Source: CAIVAT01 sp037128705 (GTDB taxonomy: Bacteria; Bacteroidota; Bacteroidia; Bacteroidales; FEN-979). Taken from it: a DNA stretch of 51,764 nt. Shown here piece by piece: positions 35,301 to 43,493 of the stretch. How positions within the stretch are numbered: position 1 is the first letter of the stretch; every line of letters begins with the position of its first letter. The notes under the pieces were generated by a model that was not told where the DNA came from, searched no databases, and was given only the letters and a program-made list of their open reading frames with translations. Position numbers and translations under genes: made by a program. Location: the NCBI GenBank assembly GCA_037128705.1, contig JBAXVX010000028.1, forward strand, positions 1 to 51,764, written 5' to 3'.

Positions 35301-35673
35301 CCAGGATAGACTGCAGTACCTGCTTTGCCGGTTGCGCTGAAGACTGAATCTCTTTCTGCAAATCCCTGATCGACAGAACAAGGTAGTTTTCCTGGAATTC
35401 GGAATTGAGTCGAATCCTGTAAATGATGGACTTAATTAACTGCGGATCGTTATTTTCTGTTTTTGCCTGCCGGAATATCTTATTCACCACCTCCAGGGCC
35501 GATCTGGGCTGGCCCAGGTTGGTGAGCGAATCGACCTGTTTCCACAAATCATTAAAATAGCGGGGTTGTGAAAAGGCGGCATGCCTGGTTGCAGGAAGGC
35601 CGGGTTTTTGAGCAGAGGATGGATTCAGGAGGAGGAATGAAAAAAACAGAAATAATCCGATCTTGATTTTCAT
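29314..35673 (-). CDS. Alpha-2-macroglobulin-like giant protein without thioester motif
   Basis: From the ATG at 35673 this is a 2119-residue protein with a signal peptide (MKIKIGLFLFFSFLLLNPSSAQ). An alternative ATG at 35757 overlaps the previous stop (TAATG) and would put 28 residues before the signal. The N-terminal half is helical, followed by MG domains including the MG2-like MFYTDRAIYRPGQVVYFKGI. An A2M domain starts near SLVLQFTAPESLTRWKF, with the C-terminal TED and receptor-type domains after it. The expected thioester motif CxEQ reads SADA (S1544-A1547) within KKYESADAVFAAFW, so covalent trapping seems lost. Bacterial A2M proteins inhibit foreign proteases in the periplasm, often with PbpC. 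Here the partner is the DUF3108 gene upstream. Confidence 0.85.
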   Translation of the reverse strand: MKIKIGLFLFFSFLLLNPSSAQKPGLPATRHAAFSQPRYFNDLWKQVDSLTNLGQPRSALEVVNKIFRQAKTENNDPQLIKSIIYRIRLNSEFQENYLVLSIRDLQKEIQSSAQPAKQVLQSILAEVYLKYYQNNQYRFRDRSQVLTPLPDSIETWDLSAINHEICRFYLLSLENSDSLKRISINRFESILDQEVFNDKKAGEQFKEAARFIPTLYDFLAGRALDYFTSDQESQTIPSQRFEVDRTWYFAPTFNFISNRMLIPADTSAPASFALRIFRDLAAFHLPDKDPRALIEVELKRFEFVHRRYTLPGKDSLYLEALRQFDKTQAGSSWGTSVSYTLASYLNEKGQLYQPLVSDIHKWDFRSAIEVCDNAIKRFPDSDGAKNCRILAKSIQDNILRLTAEHAVPVDKPSLALAEVRNIKQLFFRLVKTDPEVYAAKAGTLDPVNFFKYLTALQTTKSWSQIFPSDGDYQVHHAEIIIPEVPMGFWVLLGSSSKDFNNANRVFSITPFWSSQISYISKLNNDGSLGYFLLDRETGAPLKNVKAESWQKNYNYHDRQYLTTKMQDFISDGQGFFSVPSPENSRNNSTLFLKIHYKDDFLITDNFYQYPKYTGKTETSLLTMFYTDRAIYRPGQVVYFKGIILEKSGALTKIKNNQPTKVVFTDANGQKISEQTFTSNEFGSFNGSFTAPQGVLLGQMAISNESGSVHVSVEEYKRPTFEVIYEPLEGNYRLGESITVKGKASAFAGNAIDGASVKYRVVRSASFPFWDWGWRRPMPASPGVEICSGTTTTDVSGKYSFIFPATPDPSTDKEIRPVFDFELYVDVTDINGETQSVRQTVSVGYQALLIEFKVPDLVNLSNDSAVKITTTNLNGRTTPAFVSVTLQKLIQPDRLFKPRLWERPDISLMTREEFYQQFPYNIYGNDSDPSTWSQEKGIFEKKINTLTDSVLNINLSASGVLAPGSYLFVLKAMDPFGVAVEKKQFFTAYSPLSKEVPVNTLNWFVPLKTTGEPGENARLLVGSKEDDVTVIYEIRLHDSLISRELIKLNNRAMMVDIPIKEQYRGNFAVNFVFVRHNRAFQNSQLISVPFTNKKLDIAFGTFRNKIDPGSKESWKIRISNAAGHPAGAEFLAGMYDASLDLFRPLEWTFNLYQRYSGLYPWDVNNSFRLSAGQWHSPVRDNENYIFHPGLKLNWFGLNYFGGSGGHVRYGRSSRDKSMGMVLMESSANEGTQSAQMPPSPEMKQDEMNAPGKAVANDSLNVNTQERIRTSAIAGASIRVRRDFRETAFFYPSLVTDSTGSLVLQFTAPESLTRWKFLGLAHTKNLDYGLVEKEIVTSKNLMVFPNAPRFVRQGDTVIFSAKIVNLADRELAGNVNLDLSDAITQRTINNWIDTVSDPTTGIRPAGQPGNETKTESQNPEPGPRNQIFQVKRDQSVLVYWKLVIPVNSGTSVLQYRITGSSETFSDGEEKAIPVLSNRMMVTESLPLPVRGKGTTGFEFEKLLHSGLPGQKDPSLLNYRLTLEFASNPAWYAIQALPVLNNKKYESADAVFAAFWSNSLAEFIANSNPKIKAVFESWKNLTPDALKSNLAKNQELKSALLQETPWVMDAASETERKQKLGLYFDPNTLEATLRENLNKLKKLQTPNGGWTWFAGMPENRWISQNIITGMGQLHHLGIASIRKDPETWSMIVKGVQFLDQELVRDFEHAKKQDSGYLRNNHLGTLQIQYLYARSFLMNDPGLPIPDQGVNFREAFDYYKHQAEKYWLQNNRYMQGMMALALNRLGNTEIPALILKSLSEKALHSNEMGMYWAGETGFYWYQAPIETQALMVEAFDEIARDEKTVEDLKIWLLKQKQTQDWRSPQATVEACYALLLRGTDLLSEEPGVKISIGKEKISSDKLIDTEKEAGTGYFQVSWSGDQIRPDMGKISISKSTTGVAWGALYWQYFENLDKITTAATPMKLEKKIFVERNTPSGPVIEPITQDQANSGMIKIGDKLKVRIVLTVDRDLEFVHMKDMRASSFEPYSVASASPLSGIGYRSQMGDGLSGYHYQDGLGYYQSTSDQATNFFFDNLPKGTFVFEYALKVNAAGDYSNGITTIQCMYAPEFAAHSEGTRVKVDFK

Positions 35674-35756
35674 GTTAAATGCGTTATGTATGAACCATTC
35701 AGATACAATATTAGGAAACTTGTGCGACAGCGCAAAGGGGATGCTGTTCATATCCA

Positions 35757-36578
35757 TTATTCCTCCTTTGAGGGCAACAGGGAGTTCAAAGGGCTGGCCA
35801 GGCCGGAATAACTGATCAGTTCAAGCTTGACCGAACCCACGATTACGGCCGATTTTGCCAGAACGGGCAGATGGTTTTTATCGTCGGTAACCCAGAGATC
35901 CATAGGGTAGGGCTGGCTAAATACGTTTCCAGTAGCGACCATGGGTTTAAAGCGCAGGCAGCGGAACCGCCCCAGGTCGGTAATCACCTCCTCTTTCCCT
36001 ACATATTGAATTTGGGAAATGTAAAGTGAATCATCGAGATAGAAGGGGATGGGAATATTCTGACCGGGATTAATGTCAGATAGATCAAATGTCCGGGCAA
36101 AATAAAAGGCCGAAAGCACATCCTGTGTGCCGGTGGGAATTTTTTTATTTGTCCGTGTGCTGAGGACCGTTCCCGAAAACTGATTGAATTTCACATCATC
36201 ATTGTAAGTGTAATCGCCCTCTTGCGTGCGCCTGATGAAGGACCAGGGAAACAGGAATTCTTCATCCACAAAGGATTCAAAGCGATCGACCACTTTAAAA
36301 AACCAGTTGAAAGCACCTTTTGAATGGCCTTCGCCAATGATGTGGTACACATTCCGGCCATCCACCTGTTTTACGACATGATTCACCTCCAGGGTCGCGA
36401 TGCCGGCAGATACCTTTCCCGTAACATAGGAGTCGTAATATACCCGGAATTTCAGTTTTTCTCCCCTGGTAAAAGCTTCGTTTTTCACCGGTTTAAGCTC
36501 CTGGGAAAAAACAGGAAACGCGGAACAATAAAAAAAGATGAGAATGGATAATCCAACTGCAGTCCGTGAAAAACTCAA
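35757..36578 (-). CDS. DUF3108-domain secreted protein
   Basis: This is a beta-rich exported protein of about 273 residues. I place its start at the TTG at 36578, because that TTG overlaps the leuS stop as TTGA and is followed at once by a signal peptide (SFSRTAVGLSILIFFYCSAFPVFSQ). The only upstream ATG, at 36650, lies inside leuS and would add a charged leader. DUF3108 features include FTRGEKLKFRVYYDSYVTGKVSAG, YHIIGEGHSKGAFNWFFKV and LPVLAKSAVIVGSVKLEL. The family is predicted to be periplasmic and is of unknown function. Its stop overlaps an ATG of the alpha-2-macroglobulin-like gene, so the three genes leuS, DUF3108 and A2M probably share transcripts. Confidence 0.82.
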   Translation of the reverse strand: MSFSRTAVGLSILIFFYCSAFPVFSQELKPVKNEAFTRGEKLKFRVYYDSYVTGKVSAGIATLEVNHVVKQVDGRNVYHIIGEGHSKGAFNWFFKVVDRFESFVDEEFLFPWSFIRRTQEGDYTYNDDVKFNQFSGTVLSTRTNKKIPTGTQDVLSAFYFARTFDLSDINPGQNIPIPFYLDDSLYISQIQYVGKEEVITDLGRFRCLRFKPMVATGNVFSQPYPMDLWVTDDKNHLPVLAKSAVIVGSVKLELISYSGLASPLNSLLPSKEE

Positions 36579-39394
36579 CCCTGAACTACGATGTTGATGA
36601 TTTTCTTCGGAATGATGATTACCTTCCTTGGTGGTTTTCCCTGCAACCATTTTTCTGATTCTTTAGCTTCCAATGCTGCTTTTTCGATCTCAGGCACCGA
36701 CAGATCGGCAGGCAACTCCAATTTAAAACGAGTCTTACCATTAAACGAAACAGGATACTCAAAAGTATTTTCGATCAAATATTCCGGGTTAAATTCAGGA
36801 AAAGATGCCCAGGTAATGCTTTTTGAATTTCCCAGGAGGTTCCAGAGTTCCTCCGAAATATGCGGAGCATAAGGTGCAATAAGGACAACAAGGTCGCTGA
36901 GGATGGCTTTTTTGCTGCATTTCAGGTCGATGAGTTCGTTCACACAGATCATGAAGGTGCTTACCGCCGTATTAAAAGAAAGCCGTTCGATATCTTCCCT
37001 GATTTTTTTAATGGTTTTATGCAACACCCTCAATTCAGCTGCATTGGGAGCCTCACCGCCCACCCTGAACATATTCTGGTCGTCGTGAAATAGCCTCCAG
37101 AATTTACGGATGAACCTGAAAACTCCTTCGATGCCATTGGTATCCCAGGGTTTGGATTGTTCAAGGGGTCCGAGAAACATTTCATACAGCCTGAAGGTAT
37201 CGGCTCCATACCTGCCAATCAGGAAATCGGGGTTTACTACGTTATAAAGCGATTTTGACATCTTTTCAACGGCATGCCCGCAATGGTATTTACCCTCTTC
37301 GAGCATAAATTCAGCCGTGGCAAGATCGGGACGCCATTGACGAAACGCCTCCGTGTCGAGCATGTCGTTGTCGACCATGGTGACATCCACATGCATCTCG
37401 GTGGTATCATATTGATCTTTCAAGCCGGCAGAGACAAAGGTATTGCTCCCTTTGAGGCGATAAGCGAGACTTGACCTTCCCTGGATTTTTCCCTGGTTGA
37501 TCAGCTTTTTGTAGGGTTCTTCTTTGACCGACAACCCGATATCGAAAAGGAACTTGTTCCAGAAGCGGGAATAGATCAAATGGCCGGTGGCGTGTTCATC
37601 ACCCCCGATGTAAAGATCAACATCCTGCCAGTAACTGACTGCTTCTTTTGAAAAATAGGCCTGGTGATTCCCGGGATCCATATACCGGAGATAATAGCCA
37701 CTGGAACCGGCAAACCCGGGCATGGTATTGGTTTCGAGCGGATATCCCTCTTTGGTTTTCCAGTTTTTTGCACGTGCAAGGGGAGGATCTCCTGTTTCGG
37801 TTGGCAGGTAAGCATCGACCTCGGGAAGCCGGAGCGGCAGTTCAGACTCATCGAGCGTGCAGGCAATTCCATCTTTAAAATAGACCGGGAATGGTTCTCC
37901 CCAGTAGCGTTGCCTGCTGAAGATGGCATCGCGCAGGCGGAAATTCACGGTCCCTTTACCAATCCCCATTTCATCAATTTTCCGGATGACGGCTTTGATG
38001 GCCTCTTTTACCGGCAGGCCATTGATGAAGCCGGAATTGATCAGGATGCCATCCTTTGCATCATAAGAACTTTCGGAGATATCACCCCCCGAAACCACTT
38101 CGATAATCGGGAGCCCAAAGTGCTTCGCAAAATCATAATCCCTGCTGTCGTGGGCAGGAACAGCCATAATGGCCCCGGTACCATATCCGGCCAGAACATA
38201 ATCGGCCACCCAAATCGGAACAGGCGTGCCGCTGAATGGGTTCATGCAATAGGCGCCGGTGAATTCACCAGTAACCTTTTTTACTTCGGCCATTCGTTCG
38301 CGTTCTGAACGGTTTTTAGCCAGCAGGAGATATTCTTCAACTGCCGCCCTGCGTTCTGGGGTGGTAATCTTTGCAATTAAATCATGTTCAGGAGCCAGTA
38401 CCATAAAGGTCGACCCAAAAATAGTGTCGGGGCGGGTGGTGAAAATGTTCAGGGTAATCTCCTGGTCCCTGATGGGGAAATGGATCTCCGCACCTTCGGA
38501 ACGACCAATCCAGTTGCGTTGCATTTCGACGAGGGAGTCGGAGAAATCAACCAGGGTGAGCCCGTCGAGGAGTCGCTGGGCGTATGCTGTGATCCGCAGA
38601 AACCATTGCCTCATCAGCTTTCGTTCCACCGCGTGGCCGCCACGCACCGAAAACCCATTGGCAATTTCATCGTTGGCAAGCACCGTTCCCAGTTCAGGGC
38701 ACCAGTTTACAATCGCATCAGACAGGTAGGCGAGCCGGTAATTCATCAGGATCTCCTGTTGCTGCTTTTCGGAATATGATTTCCATTGATCTGCGGAAAA
38801 GAGGCCATCCCATTTGTCACCAAATGAGCGGTCTTTCTTTACCAGGTCTTTGAACCAGTTCTGGGTTACGGAGGCCTCAATACCTGAATTTCCCCCTGTC
38901 CCGAAAATCTTCACCAGGGTGGAAATGGGTTCAGCCTTTTGGGTTTTAATGTTATACCAGTGATGAAACAGCTGAATGAATGTCCATTGGGTCCATTTGT
39001 AATAATCAGGATCACAGGTCTTCACTTCACGATCCCAATCGTAGGAGAATCCGATTTTATCCATCTGCTCCCGGTACCGCGCCACGTTTTTCTCAGTGGT
39101 GACAGCCGGGTGGGTGCCGGTTTGAATGGCGTACTGTTCCGCAGGCAGTCCGTATGCATCATAACCCATCGGATGCAGGACATTGAACCCGGTCAGCCGT
39201 TTATACCGGGAATAGATATCGGAGGCAATATACCCCAGGGGATGGCCAACATGAAGCCCGGCGCCGGAAGGATAGGGAAACATATCGAGTACATAATACT
39301 TGGGACGAGAGGGATCAATTTCAGTTTTAAAAGTCTTGTGATCCACCCAGTACTTCTGCCATTTTTTTTCTATTTCCGGAAAATTGTAATCCAT
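36575..39394 (-). CDS. leuS: Leucine-tRNA ligase
   Basis: LeuRS is a class I synthetase with an editing domain. The 939-residue protein starts MDYNFPEIEKKWQKYW. It shows the HIGH-type motif in PYPSGAGLHVGHPLGY, the CP1 editing domain with TTRPDTIFGSTFMVLAPEH, and the KMSKS motif in KMSKSLYNVVNP. The length is somewhat greater than the typical bacterial LeuRS of about 860, as is usual in Bacteroidota. A TAATTTTG box lies 58 bases upstream on the same strand. It heads the leftward run with the DUF3108 and alpha-2-macroglobulin-like genes. Confidence 0.97.
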   Translation of the reverse strand: MDYNFPEIEKKWQKYWVDHKTFKTEIDPSRPKYYVLDMFPYPSGAGLHVGHPLGYIASDIYSRYKRLTGFNVLHPMGYDAYGLPAEQYAIQTGTHPAVTTEKNVARYREQMDKIGFSYDWDREVKTCDPDYYKWTQWTFIQLFHHWYNIKTQKAEPISTLVKIFGTGGNSGIEASVTQNWFKDLVKKDRSFGDKWDGLFSADQWKSYSEKQQQEILMNYRLAYLSDAIVNWCPELGTVLANDEIANGFSVRGGHAVERKLMRQWFLRITAYAQRLLDGLTLVDFSDSLVEMQRNWIGRSEGAEIHFPIRDQEITLNIFTTRPDTIFGSTFMVLAPEHDLIAKITTPERRAAVEEYLLLAKNRSERERMAEVKKVTGEFTGAYCMNPFSGTPVPIWVADYVLAGYGTGAIMAVPAHDSRDYDFAKHFGLPIIEVVSGGDISESSYDAKDGILINSGFINGLPVKEAIKAVIRKIDEMGIGKGTVNFRLRDAIFSRQRYWGEPFPVYFKDGIACTLDESELPLRLPEVDAYLPTETGDPPLARAKNWKTKEGYPLETNTMPGFAGSSGYYLRYMDPGNHQAYFSKEAVSYWQDVDLYIGGDEHATGHLIYSRFWNKFLFDIGLSVKEEPYKKLINQGKIQGRSSLAYRLKGSNTFVSAGLKDQYDTTEMHVDVTMVDNDMLDTEAFRQWRPDLATAEFMLEEGKYHCGHAVEKMSKSLYNVVNPDFLIGRYGADTFRLYEMFLGPLEQSKPWDTNGIEGVFRFIRKFWRLFHDDQNMFRVGGEAPNAAELRVLHKTIKKIREDIERLSFNTAVSTFMICVNELIDLKCSKKAILSDLVVLIAPYAPHISEELWNLLGNSKSITWASFPEFNPEYLIENTFEYPVSFNGKTRFKLELPADLSVPEIEKAALEAKESEKWLQGKPPRKVIIIPKKIINIVVQG

Positions 39395-39452
39395 TGATGT
39401 TCAGATATTAGTTATTTTTCTCCCTGCCTTGCTGTTTTGTCAGTTCACGCTG

Positions 39453-39460
39453 CAAAATTA
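39453..39460 (-). promoter_or_regulatory. Candidate leuS -7 box
   Basis: The minus strand reads TAATTTTG, matching TAnnTTTG, 58 bases before the leuS ATG. A TTTT stretch is about 20 bases upstream, an imperfect -33. It sits in the 124-base divergent gap 39395-39518. Confidence 0.5.
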
Positions 39461-39488
39461 GGCAATTCACATGAACCGTGAAAATTAA

Positions 39489-39496
39489 TACCTTTG
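39489..39496 (+). promoter_or_regulatory. Candidate -7 box for the AsmA-like operon
   Basis: TACCTTTG matches TAnnTTTG fully and lies 22 bases upstream of the ATG at 39519, giving a short leader. No -33 TTTG is visible at the usual spacing. It shares the divergent gap with the leuS box, on the opposite strand. Confidence 0.5.
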
Positions 39497-39518
39497 ATAC
39501 ACCAACAATGCCGCCTAA

Positions 39519-42500
39519 ATGAACGAACCCGAGCCTGAAAAGAGCGCAGATCCGAAAAAACGTAAAACCCCCGCCTGGCTTAAGGTCATTCTTAGCCTGC
39601 TGTTTATTTTGTTTGTTTTCTTCATTGCGCTTTTTCTGGGTTTCAACTATTTTGGTGAAAGGTTGTTGAGAAAATACCTTCAGGAAAAAATCCAGAGTTC
39701 AAGCGGCGGGTTGTACCAGGGAGATTTTAAAAAATTGACCCTGAATATCTTAACAGGGAAGCTGGTGGTTGACAGTTTTGATCTGACCCCCGATACATTG
39801 CAGTACCAGCGGCTGAAACAACAGGGAAAAATTGCCCGGTCGTTGTACAAGATATCATTCTCCTCGCTTACCATCGACAAGGTCCATTTCAGGCAGATCT
39901 ATGAAGGCAAAAGGATTAATTTCCGTCAGCTGACACTTAAACACCCCTACCTGAACATTGTGGGATTTCCGGATACCGTTGCTGCCAAACGTAATAAATG
40001 GCGGGTGGTTTATGAGGACCTTTATCCCACAGTTTCTGAGTTTTTCAATGATTTTCACATCGACTCGGTCAAGGTAGACCACGGAAAATTCCTGACATCG
40101 ACTACTGAACAAACAGGGAGGCAAAGCTCAGGGGAATATGAGTTCAGTGCGGTTTTGAAGGATGTATCGGTTAATCCATTCAGCTACTACAATCGTGAAC
40201 GGGTTTTTTACTCCCGCGATATTGAACTGGTCATTCACAATTTTGAATACCAGCTGGCTGACAGTCTGTACTCGCTTAGCGCGGAAGAGATTGGTTTTTC
40301 TCTTACAAAATCAATACTTTTCGGAAAAAATGTCACCCTGCAACCTAATTTCAGATCGAAAAAGATCCGGCATGTTCAAAGCAGGGAGCTGTTCCAGATA
40401 AGCCTGCCGGCCTTTTCCATCCGCGGAATTGACCTGTACAGAGCCATGACCGATCGAAAAGTTGACATTTCCGCGGTGAGCCTGTCAGATTTCTTCATGA
40501 AAGTTTACCAGAATAATAAACCGGCAGGAGCCGTCGCCAGGGTAAGAGCAAAGAAAAAACTGAATATTGACGGGTTATATGGGGTTGTTGCGAAGGAACT
40601 CAGGGAAGTTTCCATTGACTCATTCTCCCTGAAAAACGGATCATTTGAATATTATAACAGGGTCGCAGATAAAAGACCCGAATTGCGCATCGGCAAGGTA
40701 AACCTTGAACTGAGCAAGTTCCGGCTCGATTCCGTTTCGCACCAGGATCCTTCCAGGATATTCTATGCCCGGGCCATCGAACTTGAAACCGAGCAGTTCT
40801 CATTGTATTTGCGCGATGGCATTCATTGCATCCAGGCATCCCGGATCAGTTTTTCCACGCGAAAATCGCTGATCGAAGTGAAAGAAGCTACCATTTTTCC
40901 CAACAAGGAAAAAAACTCACAGCTTCAGGACAGCCGGCATAATCTTATGAATATTCAATTGCCACAGCTGATCTTTACCGGAATTGACCTGAAAAAGGTT
41001 TTTAACCGGAGGATTCTTGACTTTAACCAGCTTGTGATCAATGAGCCGGAGATCAGGTATACCCGCTATCGTCCGCCAAAAAATCCGGATCCAAGGTTTA
41101 AAAAACCGGCTGATTTTTTTCAGACAGAAAACGAAGAGGTGGTATATGACCTGTTAAAAAAATACCTTTGGGTTATCAAGGGGAACGAGATCAACATTAC
41201 CCACGGATTTGCTCAATTTTCAGTCGAACAAAACGGGAAGGAGTTCCCGATGGCTACCGGCAGCTTTAACCTTTCGATGCAACAGTTTTTAATTGATTCG
41301 GTGCATGGAATGAACCAACAGGGTTACTTTTACAGCCGGGACTTCGACCTGGACCTGAACACCGTTTCTGTTGTATCGACAGACAGCCTCGAACACTTTA
41401 AGGCAGAAAGAATTCACATCAATACAAATGACTCTTTGATCGAAGCAAACAACCTCCTTATTTTTAAGACTGCCAGCCCGTCGCCCATTATGACACCGCT
41501 GAACAAGAGACAACCTCCGACGTTTGAATTTTCTTTACTTAAACTTCACCTCTCGGGGCTGAATCATAAAAAACTATTCCTTGAAAAGATCTTAAAGGCA
41601 AACCAGATCATTTTTGAGAAGCCGGTTCTCTCATTGAAGACTTCGACCCGCCTGCAATCCCATGGACCACCGGAAGAGATACAATTCATTAAAACCAATC
41701 AGTTCATACGCACTTTCGAAATCGGACACTGCCTGGTCCGCAAGGGAGCGTTTGCCTACGACGGTGAAGAGGACCGCAGGGCCACATTTTTTTCACTGAA
41801 AGAGATCGATTTTGCCATTGTAAATGCCGTGGTTCAGATACCGGAACAAGGGGTGCTTGACGGGCTGATCAAATTTGACTCACTCCAGTTAAAGGTTTTT
41901 CCTTTGCGTGCGGTCATCGCCGACAGCAGCTATGCCCTTGAAGCCCGGAGTCTTGAAGTTCATTCCTACCCTGCCAACATTACCATCCAGGGGGTCAAGG
42001 TAACCCCCCTAAAACCCTGGAATAAGAAGACCGGACCGAAAACCCTGGCCACGGTAACCATTCCCGAAATACAATTCAATGGGTTTTATTTTGACAGGGC
42101 CATCTTTGATAACCAATGGCTGGTTGAAGGTTTAAATGTGGATCACCCGACGATAGAACTGGAAATTACCCAGGACAAAAACAGAGTGCCGTCGGATAAG
42201 GCCAACGAATCGCTGCGATTTGATCCGGCAGGTTTCATCACCACGCCCAAGTTCATGAAGACTGTTGCCGTGCGCAATGTTTCCATAACCGGAGCCGCTG
42301 CCGGCGTTTTGTTACACAATCAGGACTCCTCGCGGTCATATTCACTAAAAAACATCATGATGCAGGTGTCCCGTTTCCGGGTCGATTCGTCCTCCCGTGC
42401 AAACCCGGCCGGCACGCCGCTTTTCAACGCCGATAACATTTCAGTATCGGCTCCCGGGTTTTCATGGCCCTCTCGCGACAGCATGTATACTTTCTCGATA

Positions 42501-43493
42501 GGCCGTTTGGGTTTTTCAACAGGATCGTCTTCCGCTTTTGTAGATTCGGTAACTGTTACCCCGAATTACAGCAGAACGGCGTTTTCCAGAAAGCTGGGAT
42601 ATCAAACCGACCGGATGGTTTTGCAAGTGCCAAAGATCAATATTTCCCAGGTTGATTTCCGGAGACTCATCACCGACCGGGAATTGCATGCTGACAAAGT
42701 GGCTCTTGAAGGGTTGAATTTTGAATCATACCGGGATAAACGGGTTCCTTTTCCTTCATGGCAGCGACCGCTGATGCCTGCCCAGATGGTTGCCCGCATT
42801 AAATTCCCGATGAGCATTGATACCGTCGCCCTCCTGAATGGTATGGCTGCGTATGAAGAACAAAACGGCGACGAACCGGGCAGGGTCTTTTTTGACCGGC
42901 TGAAGGCGACCGTTACAGGATTTACCACCATGAAAGGCAGCATGGAACCAGCCAACCAAAGTCTTAACGTTGAAGCATCCGGAATGCTTATGGGACTGGC
43001 GCCCACCAGGGCGTGGATGCAGTTTCAGAGAGGCCATCCGGCCGATTCCTTTACCGTTCTTGCTACCATCGGCAAACTTGACCTGACAGCCGTAAACCCA
43101 ATGCTTTCAAGGCTGGTGCCCGTGTCCATTACACAGGGAACCGCCACTTCGACGGAGATCCTTCATTTCAATGCCAATAACACCAGGGCCATCGGAAATA
43201 TGAATTTCCGGTATCATGACCTTTCTATCCGGCTTGATCCAACCCAGACCGGAACCTGGCACCAGATAGAACAATCACTTTTAACGGAGGCAGTCAACCT
43301 TCTGCTGCCCAACAGCAATCCCAACGAGAATGGCAAGCTGGCTGTTGGAATTATCTATTTTGAAAGAGATGAAACCAAAGGTTTTTTTAATTTTCTTTGG
43401 AAAAGCGTTCTGAGCGGGATCAAGTCAACTGTAGGAATCAACACGAAAATGCAGAAAGAGATAAAAAACAAGAAAAAAACCACTAAAAAATGA
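39519..43493 (+). CDS. Large AsmA-like membrane-anchored periplasmic protein
   Basis: The 1324-residue protein has a short charged N-terminus, one transmembrane helix (about 20-43, WLKVILSLLFILFVFFIALFLGF) and a very long, probably periplasmic, beta-rich part. The layout resembles AsmA/YhdP/TamB-type proteins that move or handle lipids between membranes, although the similarity I can see is architectural. Roughly the last 400-450 residues match the next gene (YRDKR-x-PF, IDTVxLxNGxAxYxEQxGxEPGxxFFD, and a terminal FFNFLWKSVLSGIKSTVGIN). It ends with a lysine-rich tail. The ATGA overlap at 43490 couples it to its paralog. Envelope assembly or lipid transport is the best guess. Confidence 0.65.
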   Translation: MNEPEPEKSADPKKRKTPAWLKVILSLLFILFVFFIALFLGFNYFGERLLRKYLQEKIQSSSGGLYQGDFKKLTLNILTGKLVVDSFDLTPDTLQYQRLKQQGKIARSLYKISFSSLTIDKVHFRQIYEGKRINFRQLTLKHPYLNIVGFPDTVAAKRNKWRVVYEDLYPTVSEFFNDFHIDSVKVDHGKFLTSTTEQTGRQSSGEYEFSAVLKDVSVNPFSYYNRERVFYSRDIELVIHNFEYQLADSLYSLSAEEIGFSLTKSILFGKNVTLQPNFRSKKIRHVQSRELFQISLPAFSIRGIDLYRAMTDRKVDISAVSLSDFFMKVYQNNKPAGAVARVRAKKKLNIDGLYGVVAKELREVSIDSFSLKNGSFEYYNRVADKRPELRIGKVNLELSKFRLDSVSHQDPSRIFYARAIELETEQFSLYLRDGIHCIQASRISFSTRKSLIEVKEATIFPNKEKNSQLQDSRHNLMNIQLPQLIFTGIDLKKVFNRRILDFNQLVINEPEIRYTRYRPPKNPDPRFKKPADFFQTENEEVVYDLLKKYLWVIKGNEINITHGFAQFSVEQNGKEFPMATGSFNLSMQQFLIDSVHGMNQQGYFYSRDFDLDLNTVSVVSTDSLEHFKAERIHINTNDSLIEANNLLIFKTASPSPIMTPLNKRQPPTFEFSLLKLHLSGLNHKKLFLEKILKANQIIFEKPVLSLKTSTRLQSHGPPEEIQFIKTNQFIRTFEIGHCLVRKGAFAYDGEEDRRATFFSLKEIDFAIVNAVVQIPEQGVLDGLIKFDSLQLKVFPLRAVIADSSYALEARSLEVHSYPANITIQGVKVTPLKPWNKKTGPKTLATVTIPEIQFNGFYFDRAIFDNQWLVEGLNVDHPTIELEITQDKNRVPSDKANESLRFDPAGFITTPKFMKTVAVRNVSITGAAAGVLLHNQDSSRSYSLKNIMMQVSRFRVDSSSRANPAGTPLFNADNISVSAPGFSWPSRDSMYTFSIGRLGFSTGSSSAFVDSVTVTPNYSRTAFSRKLGYQTDRMVLQVPKINISQVDFRRLITDRELHADKVALEGLNFESYRDKRVPFPSWQRPLMPAQMVARIKFPMSIDTVALLNGMAAYEEQNGDEPGRVFFDRLKATVTGFTTMKGSMEPANQSLNVEASGMLMGLAPTRAWMQFQRGHPADSFTVLATIGKLDLTAVNPMLSRLVPVSITQGTATSTEILHFNANNTRAIGNMNFRYHDLSIRLDPTQTGTWHQIEQSLLTEAVNLLLPNSNPNENGKLAVGIIYFERDETKGFFNFLWKSVLSGIKSTVGINTKMQKEIKNKKKTTKK

